DNA of 64,000 bases from Bettongia penicillata ogilbyi (GCA_023548195.1 JAJHZJ010000009.1:4986715-5050714); one strand, 5' to 3'; positions 43,050-54,159 are shown, counted from the first letter of the stretch. Numbers and translations: made by a program. The notes: generated by a model not told the origin, from the sequence alone.

Positions 43050-43677
43050 CAGCTAGTGCTTGAGATCTGAGATTCAAATGCTGCTCCCCAGCCTCAGGGC
43101 TTTGCATGGTGGTACAGCTGCTATTCAATGTGAGCTTAAGTTCTGGTGCTCAGGTCAGGGCAGGGCTGCCTCCCAGGCTCAGTTGCCTCAGGGGGTTTAT
43201 GCAGAGATCTTCAGAAACGGCCCTTAGCTCCTTTCTGCTCCAGGAGTCCCAGGGCCACCTCCACTGCCTCTGCCGCTGCCTCCCAAGGGGACCCGAGTCA
43301 CGGAGACACCCTGCTCCCCTCTCGGTCAGCCCAGAAGTCTCTCTCACTGACCTGGAACACCTGTGGGTGGAGGGACCTTCGCAGCTGCCGGGGATTCTGT
43401 CCCTGAAACCTGCTTGGATCTGGTCCTCTCGGGCCGTGTGACCAGGGCTGCGCTCCGCGGCCAGGGCAGCGCAGGGGTGGGTTCCACATCTGGAGCGTGA
43501 TGGACCCCTGGGGACAGCTTTCCAGGGCTCTCTGGAACGGAAATCTCTTCCACTGTGTTTCTGTGCAGCTTGTACTGCTCCAGTATTTGTGGGGAGTTCT
43601 TTTTACAGGAAATTTATGGGCTGTGGATTCGGAGCTAGCATACGTGAGTCTTTCTACTCCACCATCTTGGCTCCTCC
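43050..43677 (-). promoter_or_regulatory. GC- and CpG-rich 5' region of copy A (presumed internal promoter)
   Basis: The only clearly GC-rich, CpG-bearing block of the window ('ctcgggccgtgtg', 'gctgcgctccgcggcc'). It lies immediately 5' of ORF1 in the position of an L1 internal promoter. Its start GGAGGAGCCAAGATGG contains AAGATGG, a YY1-like core on one strand, as in L1 5' ends of other mammals. Promoter activity is inferred, not shown. Confidence 0.55.
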
Positions 43678-43689
43678 TAAAAATTTCTT

Positions 43690-43920
43690 AATTGGCAAAT
43701 CTGATGGTCTTCTCTTAGTATTCAGTCTTCTTGACATCTCTGTTACATTTGATATGGCTGACCATTCTCTCCTCCTGACTGTTGTCCTGTTTCTCTAGTT
43801 TCATGATATTTTTCTCTCCTGGTTCTCCTCCTGGCTATATGGCCATACTTCAGTCTCCTTTGATGGCTCTTTCTGGCTTCAACCATATCATGCCCCCTCT
43901 TTATAGCTACTTTGTGTTTA
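43690..43920 (+). mobile_element. L2/CR1-clade LINE fragment (reverse transcriptase region)
   Basis: A + strand frame reads ...SLLDISVTFDMADHSLLL, a decayed form of the LDLSAAFDTVDH reverse transcriptase motif of the L2/CR1 clade, followed by 'tctcctggttctcctcctgg'. It is cut off on the left by the copy A insertion. Confidence 0.65.
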
Positions 43921-43924
43921 TCAA

Positions 43925-44150
43925 GAAAACAAAAAACATTTCATATGAAGAGCTTGATTTGTGCCACATGCAGTGCTAAGTGTAAGACCACAAAGAAAAA
44001 GTAACAATAGTCCCTGCTCACAAGTCTTATATTCCAATGTGGGAGACATCATATCAAAATCAGAACATACAAGATAAATATAGAATAAATGGAAAGTGAC
44101 CTTAGAAAAGAAGATGCTAGCCACTTTGGGGATGGGGCAAAGCAAAGATC
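43925..44150 (+). mobile_element. Tail-family element
   Basis: 'tttgtgccacatgcagtgctaagtgtaag...aatagtccctgctcacaagtcttatattccaatgtggg', with an AT-rich end. Confidence 0.55.
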
Positions 44151-44309
44151 TCTTGGGTGCATTCCTTAAAGGAAGCTAGGAATTCTACTTGTATTCTATT
44201 TTATTTGTATCTATATTTGTATATATGCACTTGTCTCTCTTATTACAATATAAGCTTTTTGAAGGTAGAGTTTTTAAATTTTTTTTCATTCTTTAGCATT
44301 TTTAATCAT

Positions 44310-44705
44310 TATATTTGACGAAAGCAGAAATGATGTCATACTTACCAAATTTGTCCATGGCACAAAACTGGGAAAGATATGAAATCAAAAATCAAGATTC
44401 ATAAAAATTTAACAAGCACCAAAACTAAGATGAAACTTAACAAATGCCCTCAAGTAAAATAAATAACAAAACAATCAACCACATGTGTACAGGATCTAAT
44501 AAGCCTAGTTTAATAGTGGTTCATGTGACAAAGACCTGGAAGTTTATGTTAACTACAGTTAAGTTCAACTTAAGCCACTAGTGTAATTGACTGCCAGAAA
44601 ACCTAATGCAATCTTTGCCCGCATTAATAGAAGTCTGTTATTTAGATTAAGGGAGGAGATTTAGATTAAAATTCCATTTTCTCTGCCCTAAGTAAATTTT
44701 TAATA
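44310..44705 (+). mobile_element. CR1/L3-type LINE 3' fragment
   Basis: 'ccatggcacaaaactggg', 'aagacctggaagttta', 'aaaacctaatgcaatctttgcccgcattaatagaag'. It ends at the copy B insertion site. Confidence 0.65.
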
Positions 44706-44719
44706 TTTTTTAAAATTCT

Positions 44720-47349
44720 ATTTTATTTATCTATTTTTAGTTTTCAACATTCATTTCCACAAAATTTTGAGTTCCAAATTTTCTCCCCATCTCTCTCCTC
44801 CACCCACCGCAAGACACCATGCATTCTGATTACACTTCCCCTAGTCTGCCCTCCCTTCTATCACATCTCTCCTTTCTCTTATCCCTATCCCCTCTGTTTT
44901 CTTGGAGGACAAGATGGATTTCTAAAACCCATTGCCTGTATATCTTATTTCGCAGTTGCATGTAAAAAACCATTTTTAACATTCATTTTTGAAATTTTGA
45001 GTTCCAACTTCTCTCCCTTCCTCCCTCTCCACCCATCCCCACTGAGAAGGCAACCAATTCAATATAGGTTATACATGTGTAGTTATTCAAAAGTCTTCCA
45101 TAATAATCATGTTGTGGAAGACTAACTATATTTCCCTCCGTCCTATCCTATCCCTTCATTTATTCTATTCTCTCTTTTGACCCTATCCCTCCTCAAAAGT
45201 ATCTACTTCTAATTATACCCTCCTCCCATTTGCCCTCCCTTCTGTCATCCCCCCATTTATCCTCTTCTCCCCTACTTTATTGTAATGTAAGATAGAGTTT
45301 CATAGCAAATTGAATATGCATGTTATACCCTCCTTAAACCAAATGTGATGACCGTAAGGTTCACTTTTTCCCCTCTCACCTCCCCTCTCTTCCCTTCCAT
45401 TGACAAAGCTTTTTCTTGTCTCTTTTATGTGAGAGATCATTTGCCCCATTCTGTTTTTCCCTTCCTCCCCAGTATATTTCTCTCTTGCCCCTTAATTTTA
45501 TTTTTTAGATATCATCCCTTCCTATTCAGCTCACCCTGTGCCCTCTATCTATATGTATATAATTCCTCCAACTACCCTAGTACTGAGAAAAGTCTCAAGA
45601 GTTATAAATATTATCTTTCCATGTAGGAATTTAAACAGTTCAGCTTTAGAAAGTCCCTTATGATTTCTCTTTCCTGTTTATCTTTTCATGTTTCTCTTGA
45701 TTCTTGTGTTTGAAAATCAAATTTTCTATTTAGCTCTGGTCTTTTCATCAACAATGCTTGAAAGTCCTCTATTTCATTAAATTACTATTTTTTTCCCTGA
45801 AGTATTTATAATAATACTCAGTTTTGCTGAGTAAGTGATTCTTGGTTTGAATCCTAATTCCTTTGACTTCTGGAATATTATATGCCAAGCCTTGTGATCC
45901 CTTTATGTAGAAGCTGCTAGAGCTTGTGTTACCCTGATTGTATTTCCGCAATGCTCGATTTGTTTCTTTCTAGCTGTTTGCAATATTTTCTCCTTGACCT
46001 GAGAGCTCTGGAAATAGGCTACAGTATTCCTAGGAGTTTTCCGTTTGGGATCTATTTTAGGAGGTGGTCAGTGAATGCTTTCAATATTCATTTTACCTTC
46101 TGGCTCTAGAATATCAGGGCAGTTTTCCTTGATAATTTCTTGAAAGATGATGTCTAGTCTCCTTTTTTGATCATGGCTTTCAGGTTGTTCCATAATTTTT
46201 AAATTGTCTCTCCTGGATCTATTTTCCAAGTCATTTGTTTTTCCAATATTTCACATTGTTTGTCATTTTTTAGTTCCTTTGGTTTTGTGTTATAATTTTT
46301 TTTTATTTTTCATAATGTCATTAGCTTCCATCTGCTCCATTCTAATCTTTAAGGAATGTTCTCCTTCAGTGAACTTTTGAACCTCCTTTGCCATCTGGCC
46401 AGTTCTGCTTGTTAGGGTATTCTTCTCTTCATTGACTTTTTGGACCTCTTTTGTCATTTGGGTTAGTCTATTTTTTACAATGTTATTTTCTTCAGCATTT
46501 TTTTGGGTCTCCTTTAGCGAACAGTTGACTTATTTTTCATAATTTTCTTGCATTACTCTCATTTCTCTTCCCAATTTTTGCTCTACTTCTCTTATTTGAT
46601 TTTCAAAATTCTTTTTGAGCTCTTCCATAGCCTGAGACCAATTCATATGTTTCTTAGATGCTTTGAATGGAGGAGCTTCGACTTTGTTGCCTTCTGTTTG
46701 CATGTTTTTGTCTTTCTTGTCACTGAAGAAAGATTCTATAGTCTGATTCTTCTTTTGGTTTTTGATCATTTCCCCAGCCATTTACTGACTTTTGAGCTCT
46801 CTATCATGGTAGATCTTTGCTTCCAGTGGGGTTGGGGGATATACTGTCAGTCACTCTATTCCCCAACAATCTGTGAGCTGAGAGCTTCAGAAACAGCTGA
46901 GAGCTGTCCCTGCTGCTGCTGTGGGTTTCTCAGCCCCCTCCCCCCTTTGCTGCTCTGGGGCTGGGGCCAGACCACTCCACTCTCCCACACTGGTCCCACA
47001 GGCTTTTTCCACTGACCTTCCAATCTGTCCTCAGCATTTTGGGGTCCTGGAGTCTGGAAACTGCCACAGGTTCATGTGAGAGATTCAGTCTCCCCAAGAC
47101 CTGCTCAGTTCCTGTCTGTGCCCATGTGACCCACGGTGGACTGTGCCCTGCCCCCTGCTTCTCTTGATAAACACTTACTTTCCTGTGACCCTCTAGGCTA
47201 TCTTGGACTGGAGATTTGCTTCACTCTCTCATTCTGTGGGTTCTACAGCTCCAGAATTTGTTTAGAGCCATTTTTTATAGGTATTTGGCAGGCTTGGGGA
47301 TAGCACTCTATAAAGTGCATGCTATTACTCTACCATCTTGACTCCACCC
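44720..47349 (-). mobile_element. Full-length ORF1-only L1-type element, copy B (degraded)
   Basis: Same architecture and order as copy A. On the minus strand it starts GGGTGGAGTCAAGATGG, has an ORF1 region broken by many stops, and ends in a G-rich 3' region and '...gttgaaaactaaaaatagataaataaaat'. TTTAAAATTCT (44,709-44,719) and TTTAAAATTGT (47,350-47,360) flank it, 10 of 11 identical. Length 2,630 bp. More decayed and so older than copy A. Confidence 0.8.
45715..46781 (-). pseudogene. L1 ORF1 remnant in copy B
   Basis: The start codon and first ~83 codons (46,530-46,781) are intact, opening MAGEMIKNQKKNQTIE and entering the coiled coil (MEELKKNFENQIREVEQKLG). Beyond that, stops and frameshifts break the frame. 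Recognisable RNA-binding and C-terminal segments continue to ~45,715. It shows where the family's genuine ORF1 begins. Confidence 0.75.
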
Positions 47350-47364
47350 TTTAAAATTGTCTTT

Positions 47365-47440
47365 TTTTAAATTATACCTTCAATATAATGCTTGGTACAT
47401 AGTAAGCACTTAATAAATGCTTGCTGATTCATTAATTGAT
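47365..47440 (+). mobile_element. MIR/L2 3' tail
   Basis: 'ataatgcttggtacatagtaagcacttaataaatgcttgctgattcatt'. Confidence 0.65.
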
Positions 47441-47441
47441 A

Positions 47442-47830
47442 ACATCCCCTCAACTCAGCATATCCAAAATTGACATTATTATCATTACCATCAAAATCAG
47501 GACTTTCTCACTTACTCACTTCTCTTCATGACATCACCATTTTCTTAGTTTTTCAACCTGAAGACCTTGACATTATCTTTTGTTCCCCAGTCAATCAGTA
47601 AGAATTTATTGATCATCTATTTTACTTTCAGCACCTTGAGAGAGAGGAAAAGCAGATTAGCCTCAAGGACATTGACCATCCTTCACTGTTCACATCCAGT
47701 CAGTCACCAAGTCCTAAAAATTCTTCCCATACAGTGTCTCTCCATTGCTTTTTCTCTTTCCATTATCTTTGCTGCTGCTCCCCTTTAGCCACATCCTCCT
47801 AGAGAGGACAGTCTCCTAGCTAGAACATCA
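47442..47830 (+). mobile_element. L2-like LINE fragment, sense
   Basis: 'atcccctcaactcagcatatccaaaattgacattattatc...gaagaccttgacattatcttttgttc...cagtcaccaagtcctaaaaattcttcc'. This is the region just downstream of the reverse transcriptase domain in the LINE also seen at 62,565. Confidence 0.6.
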
Positions 47831-47834
47831 TAAC

Positions 47835-49785
47835 TTCTCTGAGATCCAAGAGATGTAACATAAAATCAGTGAAGATACACAGCAGATTTTTTCCTCTCTT
47901 ATTTCAGATGACCTTTTCATGTTTTTGGGTCTGGCTGACTGTGAAACCCCAAATATATTAAGATCTTAACAAAGAATGATCAACATGTCCATAATACAAA
48001 ATGGAAGACAGCACCAGGAAACTACTGTATCTCTTTATTCAGATGTCTGAAAGATACCAAATTCAGCAGTATTACTATGTCTCCTCTATTAAGGATCCTT
48101 TGTGTTCTTAATTAGATACAATTAATAAAACAATTTTTGGTTTTGATTATTACTTCATAAATATAGCCTTCTTCCTTACATTCCCTTCTCCCAAATTGGT
48201 TCCTTTGCTGACATTAATCAACCTTTAGAAATTATAAAGATATTTTAGTTTCAGAGATGAAAAATGTGCATTCTCATGCTCCTGTTTTAGAAGACTTGGT
48301 TACTCATTGTTACCTGGGATTCTTCCTCCAATACCCTTCTGTTGCCTAGTGCCAGCCCAAGGCAAAGATGGGACAAGTGATTAGTTGTAAGGACAGAGGG
48401 ATGGGAACACCCTAGAGTCATTCTCCCCAACCCATCTCCTGTAAACTTACTTTGTATTTACAATGGCTATTTCATATATATAAAATTACTCTATGCAGGA
48501 TAGTAGGGTTTTTTTGGTGGGGTTGTGGGTATGAATCTTACTGCTGTTACAGTGAGACTTATGGAAAACCTATTAACTTTATTTAGTAAATTAAATGGCC
48601 TTCAGTTTCTAATATCCTCCTTTTCCTTGTAAATATCATTATTAATACACCTTGTTTTATTGTAACCCTCATTTTACCTTTCTCCCAAAGGTCATCAAAA
48701 ACAACTTCTCTCAGGAAAGCCTTGGAAATCCAGTAGAACTTACCAGTGGGACCTACAGCCCCCAGAATGCTTCCTTTTTTCAATAATATGACCCTGACAG
48801 TGGTTCACATCCTCATTTCTCACTTTGTCTCTCTCCTGGCCCCTGAGACAGTTCTGTAACAGTCACCTCTGTTTTCTCTAGGTGCTCCTTGGGTTTAGTC
48901 TTATTCAGGCTATTTTTGGCTCCTAAACCTGTCACTCTCTTTTTTCTTTTCAATACACTTTCTAAGGTGTCTTTTTAGGCAAGGACTTTCTGTCTTACAT
49001 TACCTTCTCTTTTTTCACTTAAAATCTTGAATCTACTCATCTACAAAGCCTTCATTTGACCTTTTAATTCACTATTGCTATTCCAAGGCCTTAAGAATAT
49101 GGATTTTCTATGTAAATCCTAGGTAGTCTTTGTGTATATTGTACATCTATAGATAGGAACATCTATGTTGTATCTCTTATTTTTGCTCCTTCCATCAAGA
49201 CATTTGTCTTAAAGACATTTTTTTGTTTTGGCATGACCTACTATTTACTGTGCAGTATCTTAAAAAATGACCTCCTTACTCTCTTGATAATTCTTCTTAC
49301 AATATTTTATGATTTTCCTCTTCTAACAGATACTTGCTCAGTTCCATATGCCTCTGCCACATTTCCTGGATTTGGGGAAATTAATGTCAGCTCTTACTGT
49401 CTTTCCTGTGCTACAAGCAGTTTTCTCCCACGATACATATCACAACCTTTCATCACTGAGCATTCAGTTATCCACCTAGCTCAATTATCTTTTTTTGAAT
49501 GAGTATGTGTTAAAAAGGAGTGGAGTGGGAGATGAAATAAGCATTTTTCAGTCCTGTATCATGTCAGCTGCCAGTTCTAAATATTTTACTTTGTAGGTCA
49601 CTTTCTGTACTATCTTCTTTTCCTGAAACATGATTGACTACTCTGTGATTGTAGTACCCTCTTCCTGCAACCCTTCCTTCCAGGTCTCCTCCTGACTTAG
49701 CCCCTGATTACCACCATTTTTTTTTGTTCTGCAAGGGGAAGGTATCATATCTTTAAAATCTTTTCCCTTACATATGTTTTTGGGG
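47835..49785 (+). other. Intron, largely unassigned
   Basis: An L2-type 3' piece is likely at 48,655-48,800 ('ctctcaggaaagccttgg'). The rest is T-rich and unassigned. Confidence 0.4.
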
Positions 49786-49794
49786 AGAACTTTC

Positions 49795-49990
49795 ATTTGT
49801 TCGTTCGTTCATTCATTCATCCATTCAGTATCTACCATGTGCCAGGCAATGCGCTGCTAGGAATACAAAGTCAAAAACAAAACAGGCTTTATCCTCCAGC
49901 AGCCTATTACTCAGCATTCTACTGAGGGAAGTGGCACCTATGCAGATGAATAAATATAACATATAAACAAATATAAATAAATATAAAATA
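49795..49990 (+). mobile_element. Tail-family element with (TTCG/TTCA)n head
   Basis: 'gttcgttcgttcattcattcatcc' followed by 'cagtatctaccatgtgccaggcaatgcgctg' and 'ggctttatcctccagcagcc', with an 'aaatataaataaatataaa' tail. Confidence 0.6.
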
Positions 49991-49998
49991 TAGACAAA

Positions 49999-50218
49999 GC
50001 TAGATGGCACAATGGAGAGAGTGCTAGGTCTGGAGTTAGGAAGATCTGAGTTCAAATCCAACTTCAGGCACTAGCTATGACTGGGCAAGTCAGTTAATTC
50101 TGTTTGCCTCAGTTTCCTCATCTGTAAAATAAAACTGGAGGATCTCCACTCCAGTATCTTTGCCAAGAAAACCAAGGTCATGAAGAGTTATACAGATTGA
50201 AATGACTGAATAACAACT
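49999..50218 (+). mobile_element. tRNA-headed marsupial SINE (SINE1_MD/Mar1 type)
   Basis: 'caaagctagatggcacaatggagagagtgctag', 'gagttcaaatccaacttcaggcac', 'cctcagtttcctcatctgtaaaat', 'ctttgccaagaaaacc', 'gaaatgactgaataacaac'. Inserted in the AT-rich end of the element before it. Confidence 0.85.
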
Positions 50219-50449
50219 TGATTTGGCAGTTGACAGAAAACACTAGCAACCAAGGAAACCTACATAAGACTCATGTATACTTTAACACCAGGGCTAAGCC
50301 TTAAATTAAATCTAGGAGGTAAAGGTGAGAAAGAGGTTGCTTCCAAGTACAAGAGACAGTCTTAATATTTTTGCTTATACATGTGCTTGAGAGAGCATAA
50401 AACTGATCTTTTCATTCCTTTCTCTCATCTCTGATTGTACGTCATTCCT

Positions 50450-50560
50450 CCTAGATATATGTATAGATATATGATATATAAAAATGGATGGATGATACAT
50501 ATACACATTCATATAGATATGTACATACAGATGCATCTGTATTATGTATATATTAGAATA
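50450..50560. repeat. (TATA/GATA/CATA)n low-complexity stretch
   Basis: Imperfect 4-mer alternation such as 'atatatgtatagatatatgatatata' and 'catatagatatgtacata'. Confidence 0.7.
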
Positions 50561-50934
50561 TCCTCAATGTGTTAAATGGCAATCCCATTTACCCCAACAT
50601 GACTCTTCCTTCCTGCTGACCAGAGGGAAAGTTTGTGTCTTGATATCCATACTGTTTCTCTATGTATTTAGCCTCACTTCTTGGATGAAAATCTTGCTGA
50701 GTTCTCCTTTCCTTAGGGCCCTGCTGGCTAAATAGTTTCTTGTGTTTTCGGGTTATTTGTATTACACATCCCAACATCCAGCTGTGCTTTGCCTATGTTT
50801 TTGTTTGTTTGTTTTGTGGGGTTTTTCCCTGCTTTGGTCCAGACCTGTGATTTCATTGTAGGAAATCTCCACTGAGGGAACTTTCGCTTCCAAGGCAATT
50901 CTACAGCTGTTTTTCCATTTATAGTCTTAGAGCT

Positions 50935-51068
50935 TGTTGCTTAGGGCATGGAGAGGTTATACAGCTTGCCCAGGGTCACATGATGAATAATGTCAGAAGT
51001 GACTTAATCTGGGGTCTTCCCTGCTCTAAGATAGGTTATCTGTGCACCATACCACAGTACCTCAATGG
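50935..51068 (-). mobile_element. MIR-type fragment
   Basis: 'ggttatacagcttgcccagggtcacatgatgaataatgtcagaagtgactt'. Confidence 0.6.
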
Positions 51069-51234
51069 CCTACTGTGTTGGTACAGACATAGACTGTCAT
51101 TATCCCCCAGATCGATTGAGTGTGGCCTGAATTTTTTTGAGTAGTGGATGACTTCTTCAGTGTTAACTGTTTGCCCCACCAACCCTTCCACAATTTAAGA
51201 GATGGTATCAAGGGTTGATATAGCAAATTAGAGA

Positions 51235-51360
51235 GAATGAATTATATATCATGTAAGTACTATATAATATAATTATATCTTAATATAATATGCAATGTGA
51301 AATAATATATATTTACATGTAACATTATATTATAATTATTATTATGTAATATAACTATCT
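51235..51360. repeat. AT-rich low-complexity block
   Basis: More than 85% A+T, TATAAT/ATTATA alternation; likely easily melted DNA. Confidence 0.8.
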
Positions 51361-51364
51361 AAAA

Positions 51365-52255
51365 CCCAATTGCCTTTCTAGGATGAAACACTTTGAAATT
51401 AGGTATACTACTTCTTTTATTATAGTCAATTTCAAGATCCATACTCAAAGTCTTTCTACTTTGGTAGGACATGTTAGACCTTACACTTCCATGGTCACAG
51501 TCACCTTCACACCATGGTGACACAGACTAATAGAAGTGCCTATAATTGGTATGAGTTCTTAGTGTATACCCATATACATTTTTCCATTCAAAGAGAGTTT
51601 ATTTGTAACCATACACTAGATTCATATGAATCAAGTAATTCTTTCAAAGTATCTCCACTGCCCCCTGCTTTGAAGAAGATTCCATAGGTTCTCTGTATGA
51701 TCCAGGCCAGGATCTTATAGTCCAATCCATCCTAGACTCATCAACGGTTTGAGCAGTTGCAACGTGGAATACTCTTGTAGAGGTCAGGCATGGGGGAAAG
51801 CTATTATGTACAATATTTCTTGATTTGAGTAAATAAGTTCCTGTGGTGGTGTAATCTTTTTTTGGTTGTTTGTTTTTATAATTCCCAAAGGACCATTTCT
51901 GACCTCATCAAAAAGGTTTGTTGAAGGAAGAGGAAAGAAGGCGAGTTCTCATTGCAGCTGATCCTTAAGAAAGACAGCAGCTGTATTGACTAGAAACACA
52001 TGGAAAATAAGACCTGACAAAGATAACAAAGTTCTACAGCCCATAAGTCAAATATGAAAATTATCTTCAGATCAGCTGCAGCTCTGCCAAGCTGCTCAGA
52101 TTCCCCATCTGGGCTTTTCAGGCTCTATTCCACTCAAATACTCCTTGTTCTCAAGTTACTCGTGATATACCCATTCATTTTGTTCTTTGTGGTTGGGCTT
52201 TGCCATTAGATAGCTTTTCCTGCTGCTCTGAATTCTGATACTTGTGGAGCACTTA
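51365..52255 (+). other. Intron, nothing recognised
   Basis: About 0.9 kb without an assigned element. Confidence 0.35.
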
Positions 52256-52259
52256 TTCT

Positions 52260-52868
52260 CACAGAAATGTAGCATTGGAAAGGAACTTCAGAGTCATCTG
52301 ATCCAACCTCCTGCCTCATTGGTGAACCTCCTCAACAGTATCAATGATAAGTGGCCATCGAGTGTTATCCAATTACTTCCAATGACAGAATTTGCTGCTT
52401 CCTAAAATATTGTATTGAATTTGGTGACAGTGGCAACTGTAAAGAAATTCTCCCTTATGCAGTCAGAATCTGTCTCTTCTCTAATGTCTAGCCCACGGTG
52501 AGGAACCTGGTTCCTCTGAGTCCTCAAGTGTGACCCTTTCAGTGAATCAAATTCACAAAACAAATCCCCTTAGTAAAAGGATTTGTCCACAAAAGTTAGA
52601 TGCAATCAAAAGGCCATACCCAAGGATCTAGAAGGCCCCACATGCATTTGAAGCTTCAGATTTCCCACCCCTGGTCTAGACCATTAATTTTTTTCCATAT
52701 GGGGCTAAGTAGAATATGTCTAGTTTTTCTTCCATATGTCAAGCATTCAGATACTTAAAAATAGTAATGGTGTGCCTCATGAGCATTTACTTATTCAACC
52801 TAAATATCCTCAGTTCCTTCAGGAATTCTATATGCTATGTTTTAAGTTCCCTCACCAACCTACACACA
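52260..52868 (-). mobile_element. CR1/L3-type LINE 3' end split by a hAT element
   Basis: Antisense order: 'gcattggaaaggaacttcagagtcatctgatccaacc', 'cttatgcagtcagaatctgtctcttctctaatgtct' before the insertion and 'ccatatgtcaagcattcagatacttaaaaatag', 'tcagttccttcaggaattc' after it. The insert is 52,494-52,673. Confidence 0.7.
52494..52673. mobile_element. Non-autonomous hAT-type element, fuller copy (180 bp)
   Basis: Left end CACGGTGAGGAACCTGG is a decayed CAGGGGTGGGAACCTG; the right end is ATTTCCCACCCCTG. The interior is palindromic around 'aaacaaatccccttagtaaaaggatttg'. Flanks are GTCTAGCC (52,486-52,493) and GTCTAGAC (52,674-52,681), 7 of 8 identical. Confidence 0.75.
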
Positions 52869-52869
52869 C

Positions 52870-53085
52870 CATTCACTTAGTCACTTATTGCATATAGTGC
52901 CTTGTACCACCATTTTATTGCTTTTTGAATGGATGTTCTGTCTCTCCAACTAGATTGTAAGCCTCCTGAAGACAGGCAATGTATTTTATACTTCTTTTGT
53001 ACTTCCCTGCAACACCCAATACTGTGCCGAGCACATTGTAACTCAACTACTTGATGACTGAATGAATACCAGATAAAGACATGCA
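52870..53085 (+). mobile_element. L2/MIR3-type 3' tail
   Basis: 'caactagattgtaagcctcctgaagacaggcaatg', 'acttccctgcaacacccaatactgtgccgagcacattgtaa', 'gatgactgaatgaat'. Confidence 0.65.
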
Positions 53086-53204
53086 CCTGGAAGAGAGTGG
53101 AGTCAACTGAACTAAACAATCTTTGGCATATGTAATATTGATTAGAACCACTTGATACAAGAGCAGACACAACTGCTTGCCATCCATCCCCTCACTGACA
53201 CTTC

Positions 53205-53345
53205 ATAAGCATGTAAACAGGGGTACTTTACCTCTAAGTCTCAATCTACTTCTCTAGAAAATGAAGATACTTCACAGAGGTAGTGTTCAGAAAATGCTTT
53301 GTAAACCATAAAATGCCATATAAATGTAAACTATTATAATTACCA
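53205..53345 (+). mobile_element. MIR-type 3' part
   Basis: 'ctaagtctcaatctacttctctagaaaatg', 'gaaaatgctttgtaaaccataaaatgcc'. Confidence 0.6.
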
Positions 53346-53679
53346 TTCAAAATAATAGCTCTACTTCTGAAATGACCTCAAAAAACATTACATACCCTGT
53401 CTTAATGGGATGTTCCAAGGACATATTATCAGGAATGAGGAAGATCATTCTTCACACCAAAGATTTATGTACTTAAAAAAATAGACATGTGAAGGCTATA
53501 ATCTAGAAATTTTAAATGAGGAAAGGTGAGTTAAGCTAAAATCAAAAGAAGATATCATTTCTGTAGGAAAATTATAGGAATATATGACATTATTTTATTT
53601 CATAAAAAGTTGCATTTTTGCTACAAGAGACATAAATTAGTTTTGGGTTCTGCTAAGATAGATGACCACACCTTGAATT

Positions 53680-53721
53680 ATAGAGGAAATAGCACATTCA
53701 ATAGAGGAAATAGCACATTCA
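53680..53721 (+). repeat. Perfect 21-bp tandem duplication
   Basis: ATAGAGGAAATAGCACATTC followed by A occurs twice head to tail with no mismatch, so the duplication is recent or well maintained. Confidence 0.9.
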
Positions 53722-54159
53722 AGTTATAGTATAAAATGTTTACTTTTCACTAATCTTTATCACCTTGTTCAATCTTTCTTATAAGAGAGTGCACCACAAA
53801 TAAATTCATAAATTGTTTTCTATTTATAGGGCCTAGAATTTAGCTTTAGGAAGGTCTGTTATGCATGACTTCTGAGAACTTTTGAGAATACTTGATTAAA
53901 TTGCTTCAGGTCCCCTTTAAAAACAAACTAGAGCAGTCGCAGAGCAACAAGTAGTATGATTTGTATTATTTACTGGTTCTGCCATAATTTTTTTGTCTTT
54001 TAAAAAAATTCCTCCTTTCATAATCAAACTCCTAAGGGGAAAGGGATTTTCCTAACACAAATCCTTCCTGATCATTTGTGTACAAGGGACGTGACTATAA
54101 ATAATATTTGAAAGAAGACTTTTTCTATCATTTAAATATCCAGAATGTCATTTCACAGT

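Larger units (their letters stand above)
40850..43677 (-). mobile_element. Full-length ORF1-only L1-type element (half-L1/HAL1-like), copy A
   Basis: Read on the minus strand: a GC-rich 5' region starting GGAGGAGCCAAGATGGTGG, an L1 ORF1, then ~1.04 kb of G-rich non-coding 3' sequence and an A-rich end, with no reverse transcriptase or endonuclease frame. A perfect 12-bp TSD TAAAAATTTCTT lies at 40,838-40,849 and 43,678-43,689. Read in the element's direction it starts AAGAAA, as expected of L1 endonuclease target sites. The element is therefore complete at 2,828 bp and not an internal deletion product with lost ends. Such ORF1-only L1 derivatives are known as half-L1s and must borrow ORF2 from L1. 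Confidence 0.85.

Noticed and set aside
46548..47015. 155-codon + strand frame
   Set aside because: Antisense to the ORF1 remnant and 5' region of copy B.
48712..48785. Exon-like segment: pyrimidine tract, AG, then ~31 open codons and a stop
   Set aside because: The text 'ctctcaggaaagccttgg' follows the L2 LINE 3' end, and the upstream frame is closed. A chance open frame in an old repeat is more likely.
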